A stretch of 64,000 nt of DNA from Nymphaea colorata (lineage: Eukaryota > Streptophyta > Magnoliopsida > Nymphaeales > Nymphaeaceae): assembly GCF_008831285.2 (NCBI RefSeq), contig NW_022204507.1, positions 3,821,017 to 3,885,016 of the forward strand. The letters are read 5' to 3'. This document shows positions 1 through 12,109 of this stretch, in pieces. Both the position numbers and the translations under genes were made by a program. Each line of letters opens with the position of its first letter. Positions within the stretch are counted from its first letter, which is position 1. The notes beneath the pieces are model-generated. The model ran no database searches. It saw nothing but the letters and a program-made list of their open reading frames with translations, and was not told the DNA's origin.

Positions 1-2620
1 AAGGAATGAATATTAAAAGTAATTGGAAAATGATAATATAAAACAAGAATTGCACTATTTAGAATGAAGTAATTTTCATCTCAGATGTATATATATATTT
101 TTTCTATTTTGTAATTTTTTTAATTAAGACAGGTGTGTTCCTCCTAGATGCACCCATAATCATAAATTTTGGTCTTCTTATTTTCAATCATTGCTTAGTA
201 CTAAATTGTAGCATCAAAATGACAATAGAGGGGCTTGGCCCGGCCCAGTTAAATTTTAATCAAAAAAATATGTAAGAATATTATATATATGCATTTATTT
301 ATTTAAAATTAATTAAAAATTGTCGAGCCTGGCCTAGCCGGGTGCCCACTTCTATCTAGACATAATATGTGCGCCATTATTGCATTTTACTTCTTTATTT
401 TGTTACATTACCTGGCGGTTGATTTCTAGAATAAGTCTATGTTGTTATCCCCACCTATTTGATTGTCACATTGAGATTGGGTGTTTTTGAAGTCGATGCG
501 TGTCAAAACAATAATTTGATCAAGACAGTATGTTACTATGTTCTCGCTTTTTCAGTACCGTAAGCAAAGCTTGAATTTTGGACGACAAAGCCTTGCTTCG
601 AATTGCTTTTGGTGATTTTTCAGATATTGCCTATTGAAAAGTGAGCTTATTTTTATTGAAAAAAAATGTGATAAACCTTGTAATTTAATACAAGAATATA
701 TTGTTATAGCCACAAAATCGTCTGCAAATATGATTGAACAAACCAGCAGACTTCATATATAGGTCATCCATCCTCTTCATATATGACAATAAAACAAACC
801 TCATTTAAGGCTAGATTTTACTCTGAACATCTCATACTAACGTCTGAGCCTAGCAAGAAGTTGAAATATGTTTATATAGATCATTCATCATTTGGCAATT
901 TGTTCGGTATTTTGAGGGAAGCATGAATGAATATAAGTCATCCCACACTCAAAACATTTTCCCAAGATACTGAACAAAAGTCTGCGATATTCTCGTGTCG
1001 CTCCTCTCCGAGAGAATAGCAAGAGGGACAAGGTGGCCTCCTCCTTCCTCTCGCTTCCGACCTCTTCTTCTTGTCTCTTTCTTGCTCATGCTTCTGACCG
1101 TTCGCCATTCTTGCTCAGCCTCTGATCGCTCACCATTGGCATTGTCTCCTCTTCTTTTACCGTCCCTCTCACTGTTGTCTGAAGGGAGAGAAACCTGCTT
1201 CTCTCTGTCGATTTTTCTGCTCCGAGTCGCTTGGATGTCCACAGAGACACAGGCGCGCTTTCTCAACAGCGTCTCAAAGCGTCATTTTATGTGGGTCCCA
1301 TTGGACCAATCCGTAACATGTCCAAACCATGGGAGGGAAGCATTCCGTGTCCCAACCACGGAATCAGAACGAACTCTGTGTCCAAACCACGGTTGATCTA
1401 CTTCACTTCTTATCGGTGCTCCCATGGCATTCTCTTATTCTTTCAGCTCCGCCTCGATCATCTGATTCCAGCACTGCAAACTCTCTGCTCAATACCACAT
1501 GATGTAAGAGTGGTTTAATAGAGGTGGAAAATTTATGAGGATCTATCCCTACTCACCTTTGGTATTCTCAGTTCGTGCTCATCGACCGTGGTCGTTGGCC
1601 GAGGAGGTCATTCGTCTTCATTCTTCTCTTTGTGCACTATGGTAGGAACCAGTATAAGTCTTATATATTTATTTTTATGCTTGAGCATGTGCATTTGAAG
1701 GCTAGTATTACTTCAAAACTCCAACAATTGGTATTAAAGACAAGTTCTACACTCTTTTGTATCATGTACTGTTTGTTTGTATTAGAGAGAGAGGACGGCA
1801 GATTGTCACTGGCAATTTCGAAACTCTCTCACTCTCGCGCTCTTGCACAATCTCTGTCTCTGCAATCCCTCTCTCTCTTGTAACTCTTTAGTATTTTAAA
1901 AATAAAATAACAAGGGGTTGCTAGCGAGGGGCTCTGTCCCCTCCGCTGGAAGCATCCGGCAAACCCCTCTTCAGGTATACGAGATAGAGACATAGATGGA
2001 AGGCCATTGGGCCTTCCCTGAAGCAAATCAAAGGAGCGTGGAAGCCCTTCTCGCTATCACCGATGAAAACCACCGACCAAAAAGGAGGGCATGGGCCACC
2101 AAGTGGCAGACCTGCCTTTTTCTTTTCCCGTCGATAGCAGTGCCTCCTTCTAGACGAGAGGGAGAGAAGCAGATGAGGAACACATGCCCAGGCAGCCTCG
2201 CGTCTCTTTGCCTTGCAGCAGCACCAGCAGAACAGACCCCATCAGGGGCCTGGTCCATTGTGAAAAAGACGACAAAATGGAGAGGGCCCTTCCTATCATA
2301 ATGGAGAAGGGGAGGGCTTTTGCCCACCCTTCCGACAGCATAGGGAGAGTAAAGTGTATTGTTATGTCGTGGTTTATCACAAAAGTGAGAATTCAATGGC
2401 CTCTCACACTTGCTTTGGAAAAAAAAAATATAAAGGGCGTTATTATTATATTTGTTATTTCATTGTATTGATCAAGCATGAATGGGCACGTATATCTTTT
2501 GTCACATGCATTGCCTAATTCTGTTATTTTTTATAGCTCAAGTAATATTCTCATTTTTTATGGATCTAATTCTACTATTGAAAAGAAATTGTACTGTTGA
2601 CATTAGGATATATGGATCTA
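1..2620. other. Gene-free stretch with a CT-rich and a GC-richer patch
   Basis: I see no gene here. The first kilobase is AT-rich apart from the GC-rich repeat annotated separately. About 990-1,220 is CT-rich and resembles a 5' leader, but the open frames through it are low in complexity and match no family I know. About 1,920-2,350 is more GC-rich than its surroundings and has short open frames on both strands without recognisable domains. It may be a fragment of an unidentified element. Confidence 0.5.
227..357. repeat. GGCCCGGCCC-type dispersed repeat, copy 1
   Basis: A GC-rich head (GGCTTGGCCCGGCCC) is followed by an AT-rich stretch beginning GTTAAATT and a GC-rich tail (GAGCCTGGCCTAGCC). 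Related sequences occur at about 26,527, 48,203 and 50,318. The copy at 26,527 shares the GGTTAAATT plus AT-rich order, so this is a dispersed repeat family and not chance composition. The class is unknown and no coding capacity is visible. Confidence 0.55.
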
Positions 2621-2639
2621 TACCTAACACTTCATGTGA

Positions 2640-4690
2640 ATGAGTCTGCCCTTTTGACTAATAAAAAGACAACTCATGAGAAAGCAATCTTTGAAAAGTG
2701 TGAGTGATCTATTTCCCTTCACTTGCTGCTTCTGTAGTCTAGAGTTGCTAACTCCTTTGGTCCTCTTAGTCCACATGATTCTATTCTTTCCACCTGCTGA
2801 ATAAAGTTCTTTCAACATCTCTTACAACATGCATAATGATGGATAGACATTCAATGATTTGATGTCCAAGTGTGTTGAGGAAGAAGAGAGATTGAAGAGT
2901 GAGAATGTGCATAGTGCACATGTGGCTTCTCATAAAAGTCAACATAAAATCGGACCAAAGAAAAATGTCATAAAGAAAAAGGCTAAAAAGTCCGCTACAT
3001 GAACATCTAACCAATCTACTATCAAGCCTCAAAATGGTGTCTCTTCTATGAAGTGCTTCTTCTGTAAGAAGAAATGACATAAAAAGACAAATTGTGAAAA
3101 GTATGTGAACTGTTGGCTCGGAAAGATAATTTATCATTAATTTCTCATGAATGTAACTTGATTAATATTCCAGTTAATAACTGGTTGGTTAATTCGAGTG
3201 ACATTGTGTATATTGCCGATACCTTGCAGGCTTTTATGAAAGAAAGGGAGCCAATGGAACATAAGAGAAGTACTTTCTTCGAAAACAAATGCAGAGTGGT
3301 TCTGTTTTAAACTTAAGTGGATACATTTTATGTATCATCTTATAGCAGAAACCTTGTTTCTATTTTCTGACTAGATAAATTTGGATACTGTTTTCATTTG
3401 AAAATTCAAAATTATTTATTTAGAAAGATTCAATCTGGATTGGTTATACATGTTTGACTGATTAACTACGATCCATGAGTCTCTATCTTGTGGCAATATA
3501 TCAATTGGCAATAAATGTGGCATGTTGAATGAAATTCTATATGTTTTGGCAATATCGTCTAGGACATATTAAGTATAAGCAGAGTAACACATACATAAAA
3601 TCTGCTAAAATGAGCAACATCAAAGTAGAAATTATTCATACAGATGTATGCAGACCATTTGCCCTATGTCATATGGACGAAACGTATCTTGTCACTTTTA
3701 TTGACTATTACCACTAATTTATCTCTATCTTTTATTTGAGAAATTGGAAGTCTATTAAGCTTTGAAAGGCTTTAAGAATGAGGTCAAAAAACAAAATGGA
3801 GAAGTAATGCAAGTGTCTGATCAGATAGAGGTGGCAAGTACTATGGACGTTTTACTGTGATGGGGTAATAGGAGGGACCTTTAGCACGTTTTCTCAAAGA
3901 AGAAGGCAGTGTACCTCAGTGCACTATGTCCACTAGTGCATATTAGAATGGTACAACTGAAAGAAGAAATCATATTCTTAAAGAAATGGTTTATGCTATG
4001 TTGAATTATTCACCACTCTTTATTGTGTTGTGGAGTGAGGCTTTTAAGGATAGCTGCACACAATTTGAATAATGTACCTGCTAAAGTTGTTTCTAAAACT
4101 CCTTATAGTTATTGGCAGGCAGAAAGCCTCCACTATTATATATGCACATTTGAAGTTATCCAGCAGGAGCCAATGATATAACCCTCACATAAAGGCTTTT
4201 GACCCTATAACAATTAGTAGATTCTTCATTGGTCATCCAGAAAGGTCAAAAGGTTACATATTTTATTGTTCATCTCATTGACAATAAGACTTGTTATTCA
4301 TCTAGATTATGTGGTGCACTTATAGGAGCCCAATGATTTAATAGATGATGATGATCCAATCACTTATGGGAACTATTGAGTCTATGCAATCTGCACATTG
4401 GATAGAAGCCATAAAAGAAGAGTTAAACTCTACGGCTAAAACTCAAGTGTGGGACCTTGTCGCTCTATCTAAAATAGTCAAACACAAATGACATAAAAAG
4501 GTATTTAAGACTAAAAAACACTCTAATGACAAAATTGGGAGGTACAAGCAATGATGGTTGCTAAAAGGCTTCGCTCAAATGGATGGCATTGACTATAACG
4601 AGGCATTTTCAACTAAGAAGCCAATGAATGAAGATTAGTTTACTTTCAAAACTCGTTTTGTCAAATGGATGTAAACATTAAATGGTGATT
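2640..4690 (+). pseudogene. Decayed Ty1/copia gag-pol remnant
   Basis: Conceptual translation across many stops and frameshifts gives copia landmarks in the correct order. A gag tail with a CCHC-type zinc knuckle (CFFCKKK, then HKKTNC) lies near 3,045-3,100. A protease-like WLVNSS segment, where WxxDSG is normal, is near 3,180. A GAG-pre-integrase/integrase start (RLGHI, then EIIHTDVC) is at about 3,550-3,660. A reverse-transcriptase start (HWIEAIKEEL, VWDLV, KGFAQMDGIDYNEAFS) is at about 4,400-4,620. It stops before the YVDD box and has no RNase H. I could not delimit LTRs. The protease aspartate is replaced by asparagine and multiple stops interrupt every domain, so it is inactive. Confidence 0.8.
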
Positions 4691-4739
4691 TACATGAAGA
4701 TGGGATGGAGAATTGATCTCCTATTAACCGTATCTGCTT

Positions 4740-4905
4740 TTTCAGATATTTATATACTTGGATTCAAACCCAGATTTTAATATGAATGAAAGAAATGTCA
4801 TATTCAAATCTGAATCCCAAATCATATTTCAAAATTTGAATCTAATTCGAATCTGATGTTTATATTCATGTCTGAGTCTGAATCCAATTTTGGTCCAAAG
4901 CCTTC
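4740..4905. repeat. Degenerate GAATCTGAATCC-type low-complexity repeat
   Basis: The stretch is built from variants of TTGAATCTGAATCC and TCTGATGTTTATATTC. The same vocabulary occurs at 56,430-56,760 in the opposite sense (GGATTCAGATTCAG) and loosely at 54,541-55,130. It appears to be a degenerate tandem repeat family and has no coding signal. Confidence 0.5.
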
Positions 4906-5132
4906 TCTCACGCTACAGGGAACAAGCAGAAGGCTTATGCTTTAGAAAGCAGCATAAGCCAAAGAGGTTGCTAATTTACCCATCCCTATTTGCTAAAATA
5001 ACAGGAAACAGAGAAAGAAAATGATTGAAACCTTTCAAGCACGAGGACATACAGAGAATCAACATATCATGCATGACCACTTGACTATATGTAGCTTCGA
5101 AGATATTTTGGCAAGTCAATCTGTATCATGCA

Positions 5133-6470
5133 GGAGCAAACATGTCTGTGTAGTATCTCAATCACACCTGAAGATTGTAGTAACCTTAATCAAATCAGGG
5201 CCTACGTTCTAAAAATAATAATAAAAAATTATATTCCAATAAAGACTAACGTACTTCTCAACAAGTGCATTAATCCTTAAAAAGAAATTTAAGATTTTCA
5301 GTTTGACATGACTCAGGTCCCACTGAAAGTGTAAAATATAGTGTTATATGTTTGAGTGAGCGCCAAACGGAGTCTAATTTTTACCATAAATTAAGGATTC
5401 AAGTTTAATCTTTAAATTAGATTAGAATTCTTCTGAACTCGTTAAAAAGAATATATAAATATGAAAGTCTATGGCCAAATTCTGGGCACAGCCTAAATTG
5501 ATCTTGGTCTTCAGGGAAGGGAAAATTTGAAAATAGAAATGTAGAACAGATGCATGGACAGCAAAGAATTTTCTCATTAATAGAAGTGGGGATATAGAAG
5601 CTACATAATAACTAAAAAGAGTACGAAAAAAAAGAGGATGGGGTGTTGGATAACCAATCACTGTAGCCTAAGTGAATTGTATGGAACGGTTAAGCCATGG
5701 TCAACACCCCAATTGAGTGTAACCATTCAGCACCTGTGGGTGTGGGCAGGTTTGGTGGTAGTGACTGGAGCAAACATGCATGTGTAGTATCTCAATCACA
5801 CTTAAAGATTGCAGTAACCTTAAACAAATAAGGACCTATGTGCAAAAAATACAATAAAAAAATTATATTCAATAAAGACTGATGTATCTCTCTTCAAGTG
5901 CATTAGTCCTTAAAAAGAAATTCAAGATTTTCAGTTTGGCATAACTCAGGTCCCACTGAAAGTTCAAGTATAGTGTTCTGTGTTTGAATGAGAGCACAGA
6001 GCGGAGTTTAATTTTTACTATATCTTAAGTATTCAAGCCAAGTTTAATCTTTAACTCAGATTAGAATTCTTCTGAACTTGTTAAAAGGAAAATAGAAGTA
6101 TGAAAGGCTACGGCCAAATTGTGGGCACAGCCTAAATTAATCTCAGTCTTCAAGGGAGGGGAAATTCGAAAATAGAAACATAGAAGAGATGCCTGGACAG
6201 CAAAGAATATTCTCATTAATAGAAGTGGGGATGTAGAACCTACAGAATAACTAAAAAGAGTAAAAGCTTCTTAATAAGTCTATCCTCTCCTCGCATTCTT
6301 TTCTATTGGTGGGGAAAGAGCATGAAAAAAAGAGAGGGCAGGGTGTTGGATAACCAATCACTGTAGCCTGAGTGAATTGTATGGAACGTTTAAGCCTTGG
6401 CCAACACCATAATCGAGTGTAACCATTCGGCACCTGTGGCTGTGGCCAGGTTTGGTGGTGATGGCTGGAG
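5133..6470 (+). repeat. Direct tandem duplication, 635-bp unit
   Basis: Unit 1 (about 5,133-5,767) and unit 2 (about 5,768-6,470) align along their length. Both start GAGCAAACATG and both run through TTTAAGATTTTCAGTTTG-like text, TCAGGTCCCACTGAAAGT, the GGGCACAGCCTAAATT segment, GATAACCAATCACTGTAGCC and a TGGAACG...TTAAGCC segment. Unit 2 is about 65 bp longer because of an insertion near 6,265-6,330. No gene is recognised in either unit. The open frame 6,637-6,251 on the minus strand covers part of unit 2 and shows no family features. Confidence 0.85.
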
Positions 6471-8460
6471 AAGGGACAAGGGTTGAGTGGCTCTGGTTCG
6501 CCTAAATGAGCCCACAAAATTTCGCCTGTCTGATTTTGATGATGAAAAGGCGTTGTGTAATTCTGGTTGGCATTGTTTGGTAGAAAAAGATCAAACGAAA
6601 GGAGAGAGAGGAGGAAGGGAGGGGGTGGAAGCTTCAAATTTGTACAAATAAATTTATTGCAAGATATGGAAATTGCATGTCAAATGAATGCCAACCAACC
6701 ATCTCTATACCATATTTACAATTGCTTCCCAAAAAGTCTAATAAAAATGGGGAAGATAAAAGAGCTGATGTGCCCATGCCCATGGAAACTAGATCAACCA
6801 AATCCTAAACAATCAAAAGAAGAAAAAGAAACGAAGAACCAGAATACTTCATCTTCCTAACTCCTAATCCACGTTAGTCACATCATCCAAACATGAGATT
6901 CTGCATTCTCAGCAGAGGCAACAAAAAATCAAACAAAAAAAGATACCGCAATTGAAACAACTGAAAAGATGAAGAAAACCCTACGTTCCTTCTGTCACAT
7001 GTGACAATCAATCAAATCAATAAAACATGAGAAATCCAGACATTAATCCAGAGAATTAATGCTGGAGCTAATGAATATGTTGGGCAAAATGTGAGGGTCA
7101 AAGTGAAACAAAGACATTAATCCACAAAAGAAAACAACTAACATGCGGCCACCTTAAACAAAAATTTCAAAGAAAAAGCCCATATCCCCCTTAATATGCG
7201 GCCAGATTTCTCAAGCTCTTCCTTTGCCTTCTACCAAGTGTTGGTCACCTGTGCATCCCCTAATTATCACGCTCATCCAATTGAGCCGACTGCAAGCAGA
7301 TTACATTTCATGGCCAATTTAAGAGTGTGACTGGCCAGATTCTAATTAATTTTTAATATTTCTTGGAATTTTAATTAACCATATATTTTCTCTTATTTTC
7401 GACAAATATTAAAAAACCAAACTCCTATTCGATCCAAGCGAACCAGCAATTTGGAAATTGCTGCAAGAAGAGGAGATAAACAACAACATGACGATGTCGC
7501 TCTCTCAGCTCTCTGGTCATGACTGGCCACCCTCTGCGTGTTGCTGTGATGGTATACAGTGTGTCCACATGGCACTTTTGTTACTTTGTGTGTATCACCA
7601 TGGCCAGTGTTGTGGCTTAAAATGTTGTGGTATTGTGGCTTACAAAGTCAAGACCTTGAACTTATTTTCTTCGTGCGTGCAATCCTTGCACTCATATTAC
7701 GTGTTCATCTTTATTTTACTATTTTCATCATTTGAAATCTGGACATGTACTCCGTTGATGGTGGTCCTCCTCCCATTGTTGCCAAGTGTCGCAAGTGGTG
7801 TCTTAGTTTATTATAAGTTTTGGGATTTGTATCCTTACTTTATGACTTAGCATTTAATGCATCTTTAGCTTATTATATTTTCTTTCAAATTTTTTTCATG
7901 CCTTAGTTCATGTTGTTTTTTTTGTGCTTCATGGTAGACAGCTATGTTCAATCCTTTACCAAATCAATTGAAGAATATTTTTTACATTATTTTGTTTTAT
8001 ATAAATAAATAAAAAACATGGAAAATTTACGTTACTACAATTACCTTTTTTATTATATATTTTTTTTGTGGATGCTTTTTTTCTTTTTCTTTATTTCTAG
8101 ATCAAAGAAGTTCTCATTTTGGAAGAGCTGCTTGTCTTCTTCTCTTCTATTTAGATTTTATATCATGTTAAAGAACATGACAATGGTAATTGATGCATTG
8201 TTGTAGAAAATTCTTTTATATTTTTATGTGTTTTTTCAATAATTGTTTTGATTTTTACAATAATTGTTTTGCATTAAGTTTCTAATATGTTGTTACTTGT
8301 TAATAATTCAAATTTGTCGTATGGTGTTAATATTTGTTACATTATGCATTGTTAATATTTGGGTATGCTTAGTAATTTGAGCTTTTGCATACAATGTAAT
8401 TGAACTTATTGGATGCTTATTGAATTATATTTGTAATACATTGTTAGGTTTGAGAAAAAA
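6471..8460. other. AT-rich stretch without recognised gene
   Basis: I find only short open frames here. The frame at 7,458-7,850 has no recognisable domain and ends in hydrophobic low-complexity residues. The AT-rich segment 7,850-8,460 leads directly into the hAT transposase remnant and may be its 5' flank. Confidence 0.45.
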
Positions 8461-10921
8461 TGTCACGGCGGGATCCAGCATTGAAACATTCCATTGAAGA
8501 AGATCATGATGATAAAGAAAAAATGGGAAACTTGATATGAAATTATTGTAAGGAAACTTATAAAGGTAGTGTTTGAAGAAAGAAACAACACTTGGCTGGA
8601 ACTAAAAAAGAAGCTAAAGCATGTTACAAAGCCCACAAAGTGTTGTAAAATCTTTCAATAATTATTTGCAGGTACAAAAACGTGAAATACAAAGAAAAAA
8701 AAGACAATCTTGAATTGCATAGAAATGAATGTTTGGATGAAGGAATGATTAGTGGTGGCCCTACATCTCCCAATGTTCGTGCATTTGGAATTTCATGAGG
8801 ACCAATGGATCAATTTATAACTTTAGATATGCGACAACCAACAATCAACAATGCCATCAAGAAAGAGGAAAGAAAGCAAGTATATTCTGCCATAGGTCAG
8901 TTTTTTTTTGCAAATGTTTTATCATTTAACTTATGTGACACTCCATATTTTGGAAGAATGATTGAAGCTGTGGGAAATTATGGTCGATGATTGAAACCAC
9001 CAACCGAAAATGATATGTGGACTTCAATCCTATAAGAAGAAGTTGACAAACTGCAAATAAAATTAAAGGACTACAATAAGACATGGTTGAAGACTGGTTG
9101 TACCATAATCGCAGATAACTGGATTGATATTAAAAGTGGAAATTTGATAAACTTTCTTGTAAATAATCCTTCAGATACAACGTATTTAAAGTCTTGTGAT
9201 ATTAATGGTATAAAAAAGACAGCTAATAATTTGGTAAAACTATTCATAGAGATAATTAAAAAAGTTAGAAAGAAAAACGTAATGTAATTAGCTGCAGGTA
9301 TAAAGTTAAAAGAAATTGATAGCTTTCAACATATTTTTTGGACATGTTGTGCAGCTCATTGCCTAGATTTAATTTTTGAAAATATTGCTAAGGTACGTTT
9401 GCTTAAGGAAGTGATCGAAAAAACAAAAGTTGTAAGTACACTTAATATGAACATACTTGGGTATTAAATTTGATGAGAAAATGCACAAATGATAAAGAAC
9501 TTCTATAGCCTGCTATTACATGTTTTGCTACTTTGTATCTTACTTTACAGAGTATTCGTACAAACAAAATAGCATTGAAGAACAAGTTACTCAAGATGAA
9601 ATATTATTAAGGTTACATTATCCTTAGTGACTATTATACTAAAAATCCCAAAGGCAAGGTAGTAATGTGAATTGTTACTCAAGATGAACTATTATTAAGG
9701 TTACATTATCTTTAGTGAAGGTGTTGAGAGTTGTTGATTCAAATGAAAAGCTAGTTAAGGGATTTTTTGACAATCATATAAAAAGGCCAAAAGAAAAAAT
9801 AACATGTAATATAGATAATGATAAAAAAAATATATGAAAATTTAGCAAATAATTGATAATAGGTGGGATAATCAATCGTTTACATGCTGCAAGGTATGAT
9901 CTAAACTCACATTTTCATTATGACAATGATGTCCTCAAAGATAAAAAATAAATACTGGGCTAATGGAATGCTTAGAAGTTTTGGTGCCTACTATAGAAGA
10001 AAGATTTGATATTTTAGTTCAACTTGATTCATATCATAATGAAGTTGGTGAGTTTGGCACATCATTAGTAATTATACCAAAAAGAAAAAACATCATGGTA
10101 CATATTTTTTTTGTTGTTTTGATTTATATTATGAACTTATGAGTGGATAAAATGAAGTTATCTAAACAACTCTTGTCATTTATTTTTGTCAATTGATTGG
10201 TGGAATACATTTGGCAAAAATGCAAAAGAATTGAAGAATTTTGCTATGAGAATTCTCAATCTTACATACAGTGCATCAGGATATGAATGTAAATGCATCT
10301 CATTCTTTTTGGTAAATAAATGAAACTGTCAAATAATTTATTGTGCTACCATTCAAATGTTTTTTTATAATTATCAAAATGATTAACTAATGCAGATACA
10401 TGACATACAAAAACAAGAAATCACATTGAGCTAGAAAAACTTAATTCTTTGGCTTTTATCATGTATATAAGAAGATGAATACAGAAAGTGTTTCATCTTC
10501 TCAAAAGAAAAGTGTTGGCAAAGGTAATGCTATATGTTTGTAATTTTTGAAATAAAGATAAGAACATTGTCCTTTTTCTTTACTAATTGTTGTATTTTGT
10601 TATGTGTTAGTGTTTTATATGAAGGTAAAACAATATAGAAGATTTAGAATATGAGAGTTTAGATGATGATGAAGATGAACTTATTCAATATTTGGATGGT
10701 TCAAATGACGATGAACTGTCATCCATTAAAGAATATGACAAACATGAAGATGCAATTGACCAATTGCCTACAAAAGTTATTTGAACTTTGTTAAGTATCA
10801 CTTGATAATTACACAAATTAATTACTTTCTTTTAATTTTTGTACATATACATATTTCAATATGCTTATATTATTGTTCAACAATACTTATTATTTACTTA
10901 TTCTCTTAATTGATATTATTA
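8461..10921 (+). pseudogene. hAT-family transposase remnant (BED finger, DUF659-like, C-terminal dimerisation)
   Basis: Beginning at an ATG (MSRRDPALKH), the translation gives a broken BED-type zinc finger (NYCKE near 8,540, then RKKQHLAGTKKEAK). A DUF659-like core follows: GPMDQFITL at 8,802, RQPTINNA, MIEAVGNYGR, KTGCTIIADNWID near 9,092-9,126 and the CCAAHCLDLIFE segment near 9,345. The C-terminal hAT dimerisation motif is recognisable at 10,198-10,290 (WWNTFGKNAKELKNFAMRIL, then SASGYE), followed by an acidic tail. The DNW aspartate and the AAHC motif survive, but stop codons and frameshifts occur throughout, so no transposase can be made. The last ~720 bp recurs at 24,056-24,783. I did not find convincing terminal inverted repeats. 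Confidence 0.85.
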
Positions 10922-11165
10922 TCTGAACATACATAAAAACTTTCATTAAAAGTAGAACATACTTACAACACCAAGAGCGTACTACTATGCTCTGATACCA
11001 AACAGAAAAGGGGGCCGGGTTTAAACACAAAAGCGCTGGTTCGCTTTTACAACAGCGTGGGAGGCAGAGGAGTGGGGAAGAAGAAAAGGAAGGGGAGTGA
11101 GGAAGGGAGATGGATTCAAGCACTTAGAAGCAAGTACTCAGTGGTGGATGGGTGAGAGGATGATG
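10922..11165 (-). mobile_element. Inverted pararetrovirus leader fragment with tRNA-Met primer-binding site
   Basis: Read on the minus strand, this matches the viral leader at about 17,670-17,925. It begins near the predicted transcription start (GTTTGTACTCATCATCC), passes through the CT-rich leader and GCGCTTTTGTG hairpin arm, and contains TGGTATCAGAGC (plus coordinates 10,989-11,000), the complement of the initiator tRNA-Met 3' end. The TATA region is absent. It abuts hAT sequence at 10,921, which is the left edge of the viral block. Confidence 0.85.
10989..11000 (-). promoter_or_regulatory. Primer-binding site TGGTATCAGAGC (inverted fragment)
   Basis: This is a 12-base perfect match to the canonical plant pararetrovirus and retrotransposon minus-strand primer site for initiator tRNA-Met. 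It lies in the same leader context as the site at 17,847. Confidence 0.85.
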
Positions 11166-11585
11166 AGTACAAACGCTTTATTAATTTTATGATTTCAATA
11201 TAGTTTTAATTAGGACTTTGAGCATATTTTAAGGTTTGTTTTTGTAAGACTTCAATATTATCTTTATATTCCTAGAAGCTTCCAATTTTGCTTAAGATGG
11301 TGGTCAATTGGTCTTTCAAGTATCTTTGATTTTCTAATATTTCTTTAAGAATATTATTTTTAAGTGTATCAAATATGGGTTGCCAAAAGGCCTAATTCTT
11401 TATATTGTAGGATTCTAGGTTTTGCGCTAAAGAAAAGTGTAGATCGGTTATACTATTTAGTTGTTGAGACATGCGACTAGTGTCTTCATTATGAAATAAA
11501 TGTTTTCCATTTTGGAAATAACATGTATGACTGAATTGGTTGTTTTTTATAGTGCTCTTAGTTTTTGGTATAATTCTAAGTTCAG
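11166..11585 (-). pseudogene. Unrecognised coiled-coil-like ORF fragment beside the inverted viral leader
   Basis: On the minus strand one frame can be followed from about 11,580 down to about 11,200 with only two stops. It includes the segments CYFQNGKHLFHNED, MSQQLNSITDLHFSLAQNLE and ILKEILENQRYLKDQL. Lysine-, glutamate- and leucine-rich spacing suggests a coiled coil. It joins the inverted leader almost exactly at the predicted transcription start. It matches none of the viral ORFs elsewhere in the window by eye, so it could be a missing piece of the virus, for example an upstream ORF of a component, or unrelated captured DNA. Confidence 0.4.
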
Positions 11586-11843
11586 GTTTAGCTTGTTCAG
11601 AAAGGAATCCTATTCCTTTTCGAGATTATAATTAGTTTTGAAGTTTCGTGCCTATATAAGCACCACCTCAGCATCTGTACTCATCATCCTCTCACCCATC
11701 CACCACCAAGTAGTAGCTTCTAAGTGCTTGAGTCCATCTCCCTTCCTCACTCCCCTTCCTTTTCTTCTTCTCCACTCCTCTACTTCCCATGCTGTTGTAA
11801 AAGCGATCCGGCGCTTTTGTGCTTAAACCCGGCCCCCTTTTCT
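11586..11843 (+). promoter_or_regulatory. Pararetrovirus promoter and leader fragment ending just before the primer-binding site
   Basis: It contains TATATAAG at 11,653-11,660, then the CACCACCTCAGC segment expected around the transcription start, a CT-rich leader, and a 7-bp stem hairpin (AAAAGCG at 11,799-11,805 pairing with CGCTTTT at 11,812-11,818). The viral sequence stops at CTTTTCT (11,843), three bases short of where TGGTATCAGAGC would begin in the homologous copy at 17,841. It then switches to the polymerase unit. Confidence 0.8.
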
Positions 11844-11857
11844 GATCCAAGATTTGT

Positions 11858-12109
11858 ATGACTGAAGCATGCAAATTATGTTTGGAAGAAAGACAATATC
11901 AATTTATTCTAGAAAAAATGGTTGGAAGAAAAGACGATACTATAGAAAAACAAATCCTTGTAGTAGAAAATAGAATAGATGATATAGAAAGAACATTAAC
12001 TACAGTTGAACTAAAGATAGGATCCTTAGAGATCAAGATAGTGAGGCTTGATCCAATGAATTACGAGGTGCAAAATACCAACAACAAAGGTAAAGGCATA
12101 ATTTTTTAA
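11858..12109 (+). CDS. Small coiled-coil ORF at the head of viral unit 1
   Basis: This 83-residue frame starts MTEACKLCLEE and ends at a stop at 12,107-12,109. Residues ~25-65 form a likely coiled coil (IEKQILVVENRIDDIERTL, then LKIGSLEIKI). It lies directly upstream of the protease, in the place where a polyprotein N-terminus or a virion-associated coiled-coil protein could sit in a caulimovirid. I do not recognise a specific family. It may be the intact head of a longer frame that is broken by the stop and frameshift before the protease. Confidence 0.45.
   Translation: MTEACKLCLEERQYQFILEKMVGRKDDTIEKQILVVENRIDDIERTLTTVELKIGSLEIKIVRLDPMNYEVQNTNNKGKGIIF

Noticed and set aside
995-1396. Open frames on both strands over 950-1,400.
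   Set aside because: CT-rich composition opens both strands at once; no domain or splice evidence.
7598-7630. CAGTGTTGTGGC as the left terminus of the hAT element.
   Set aside because: No matching inverted end was seen downstream of 10,921 or 24,783.
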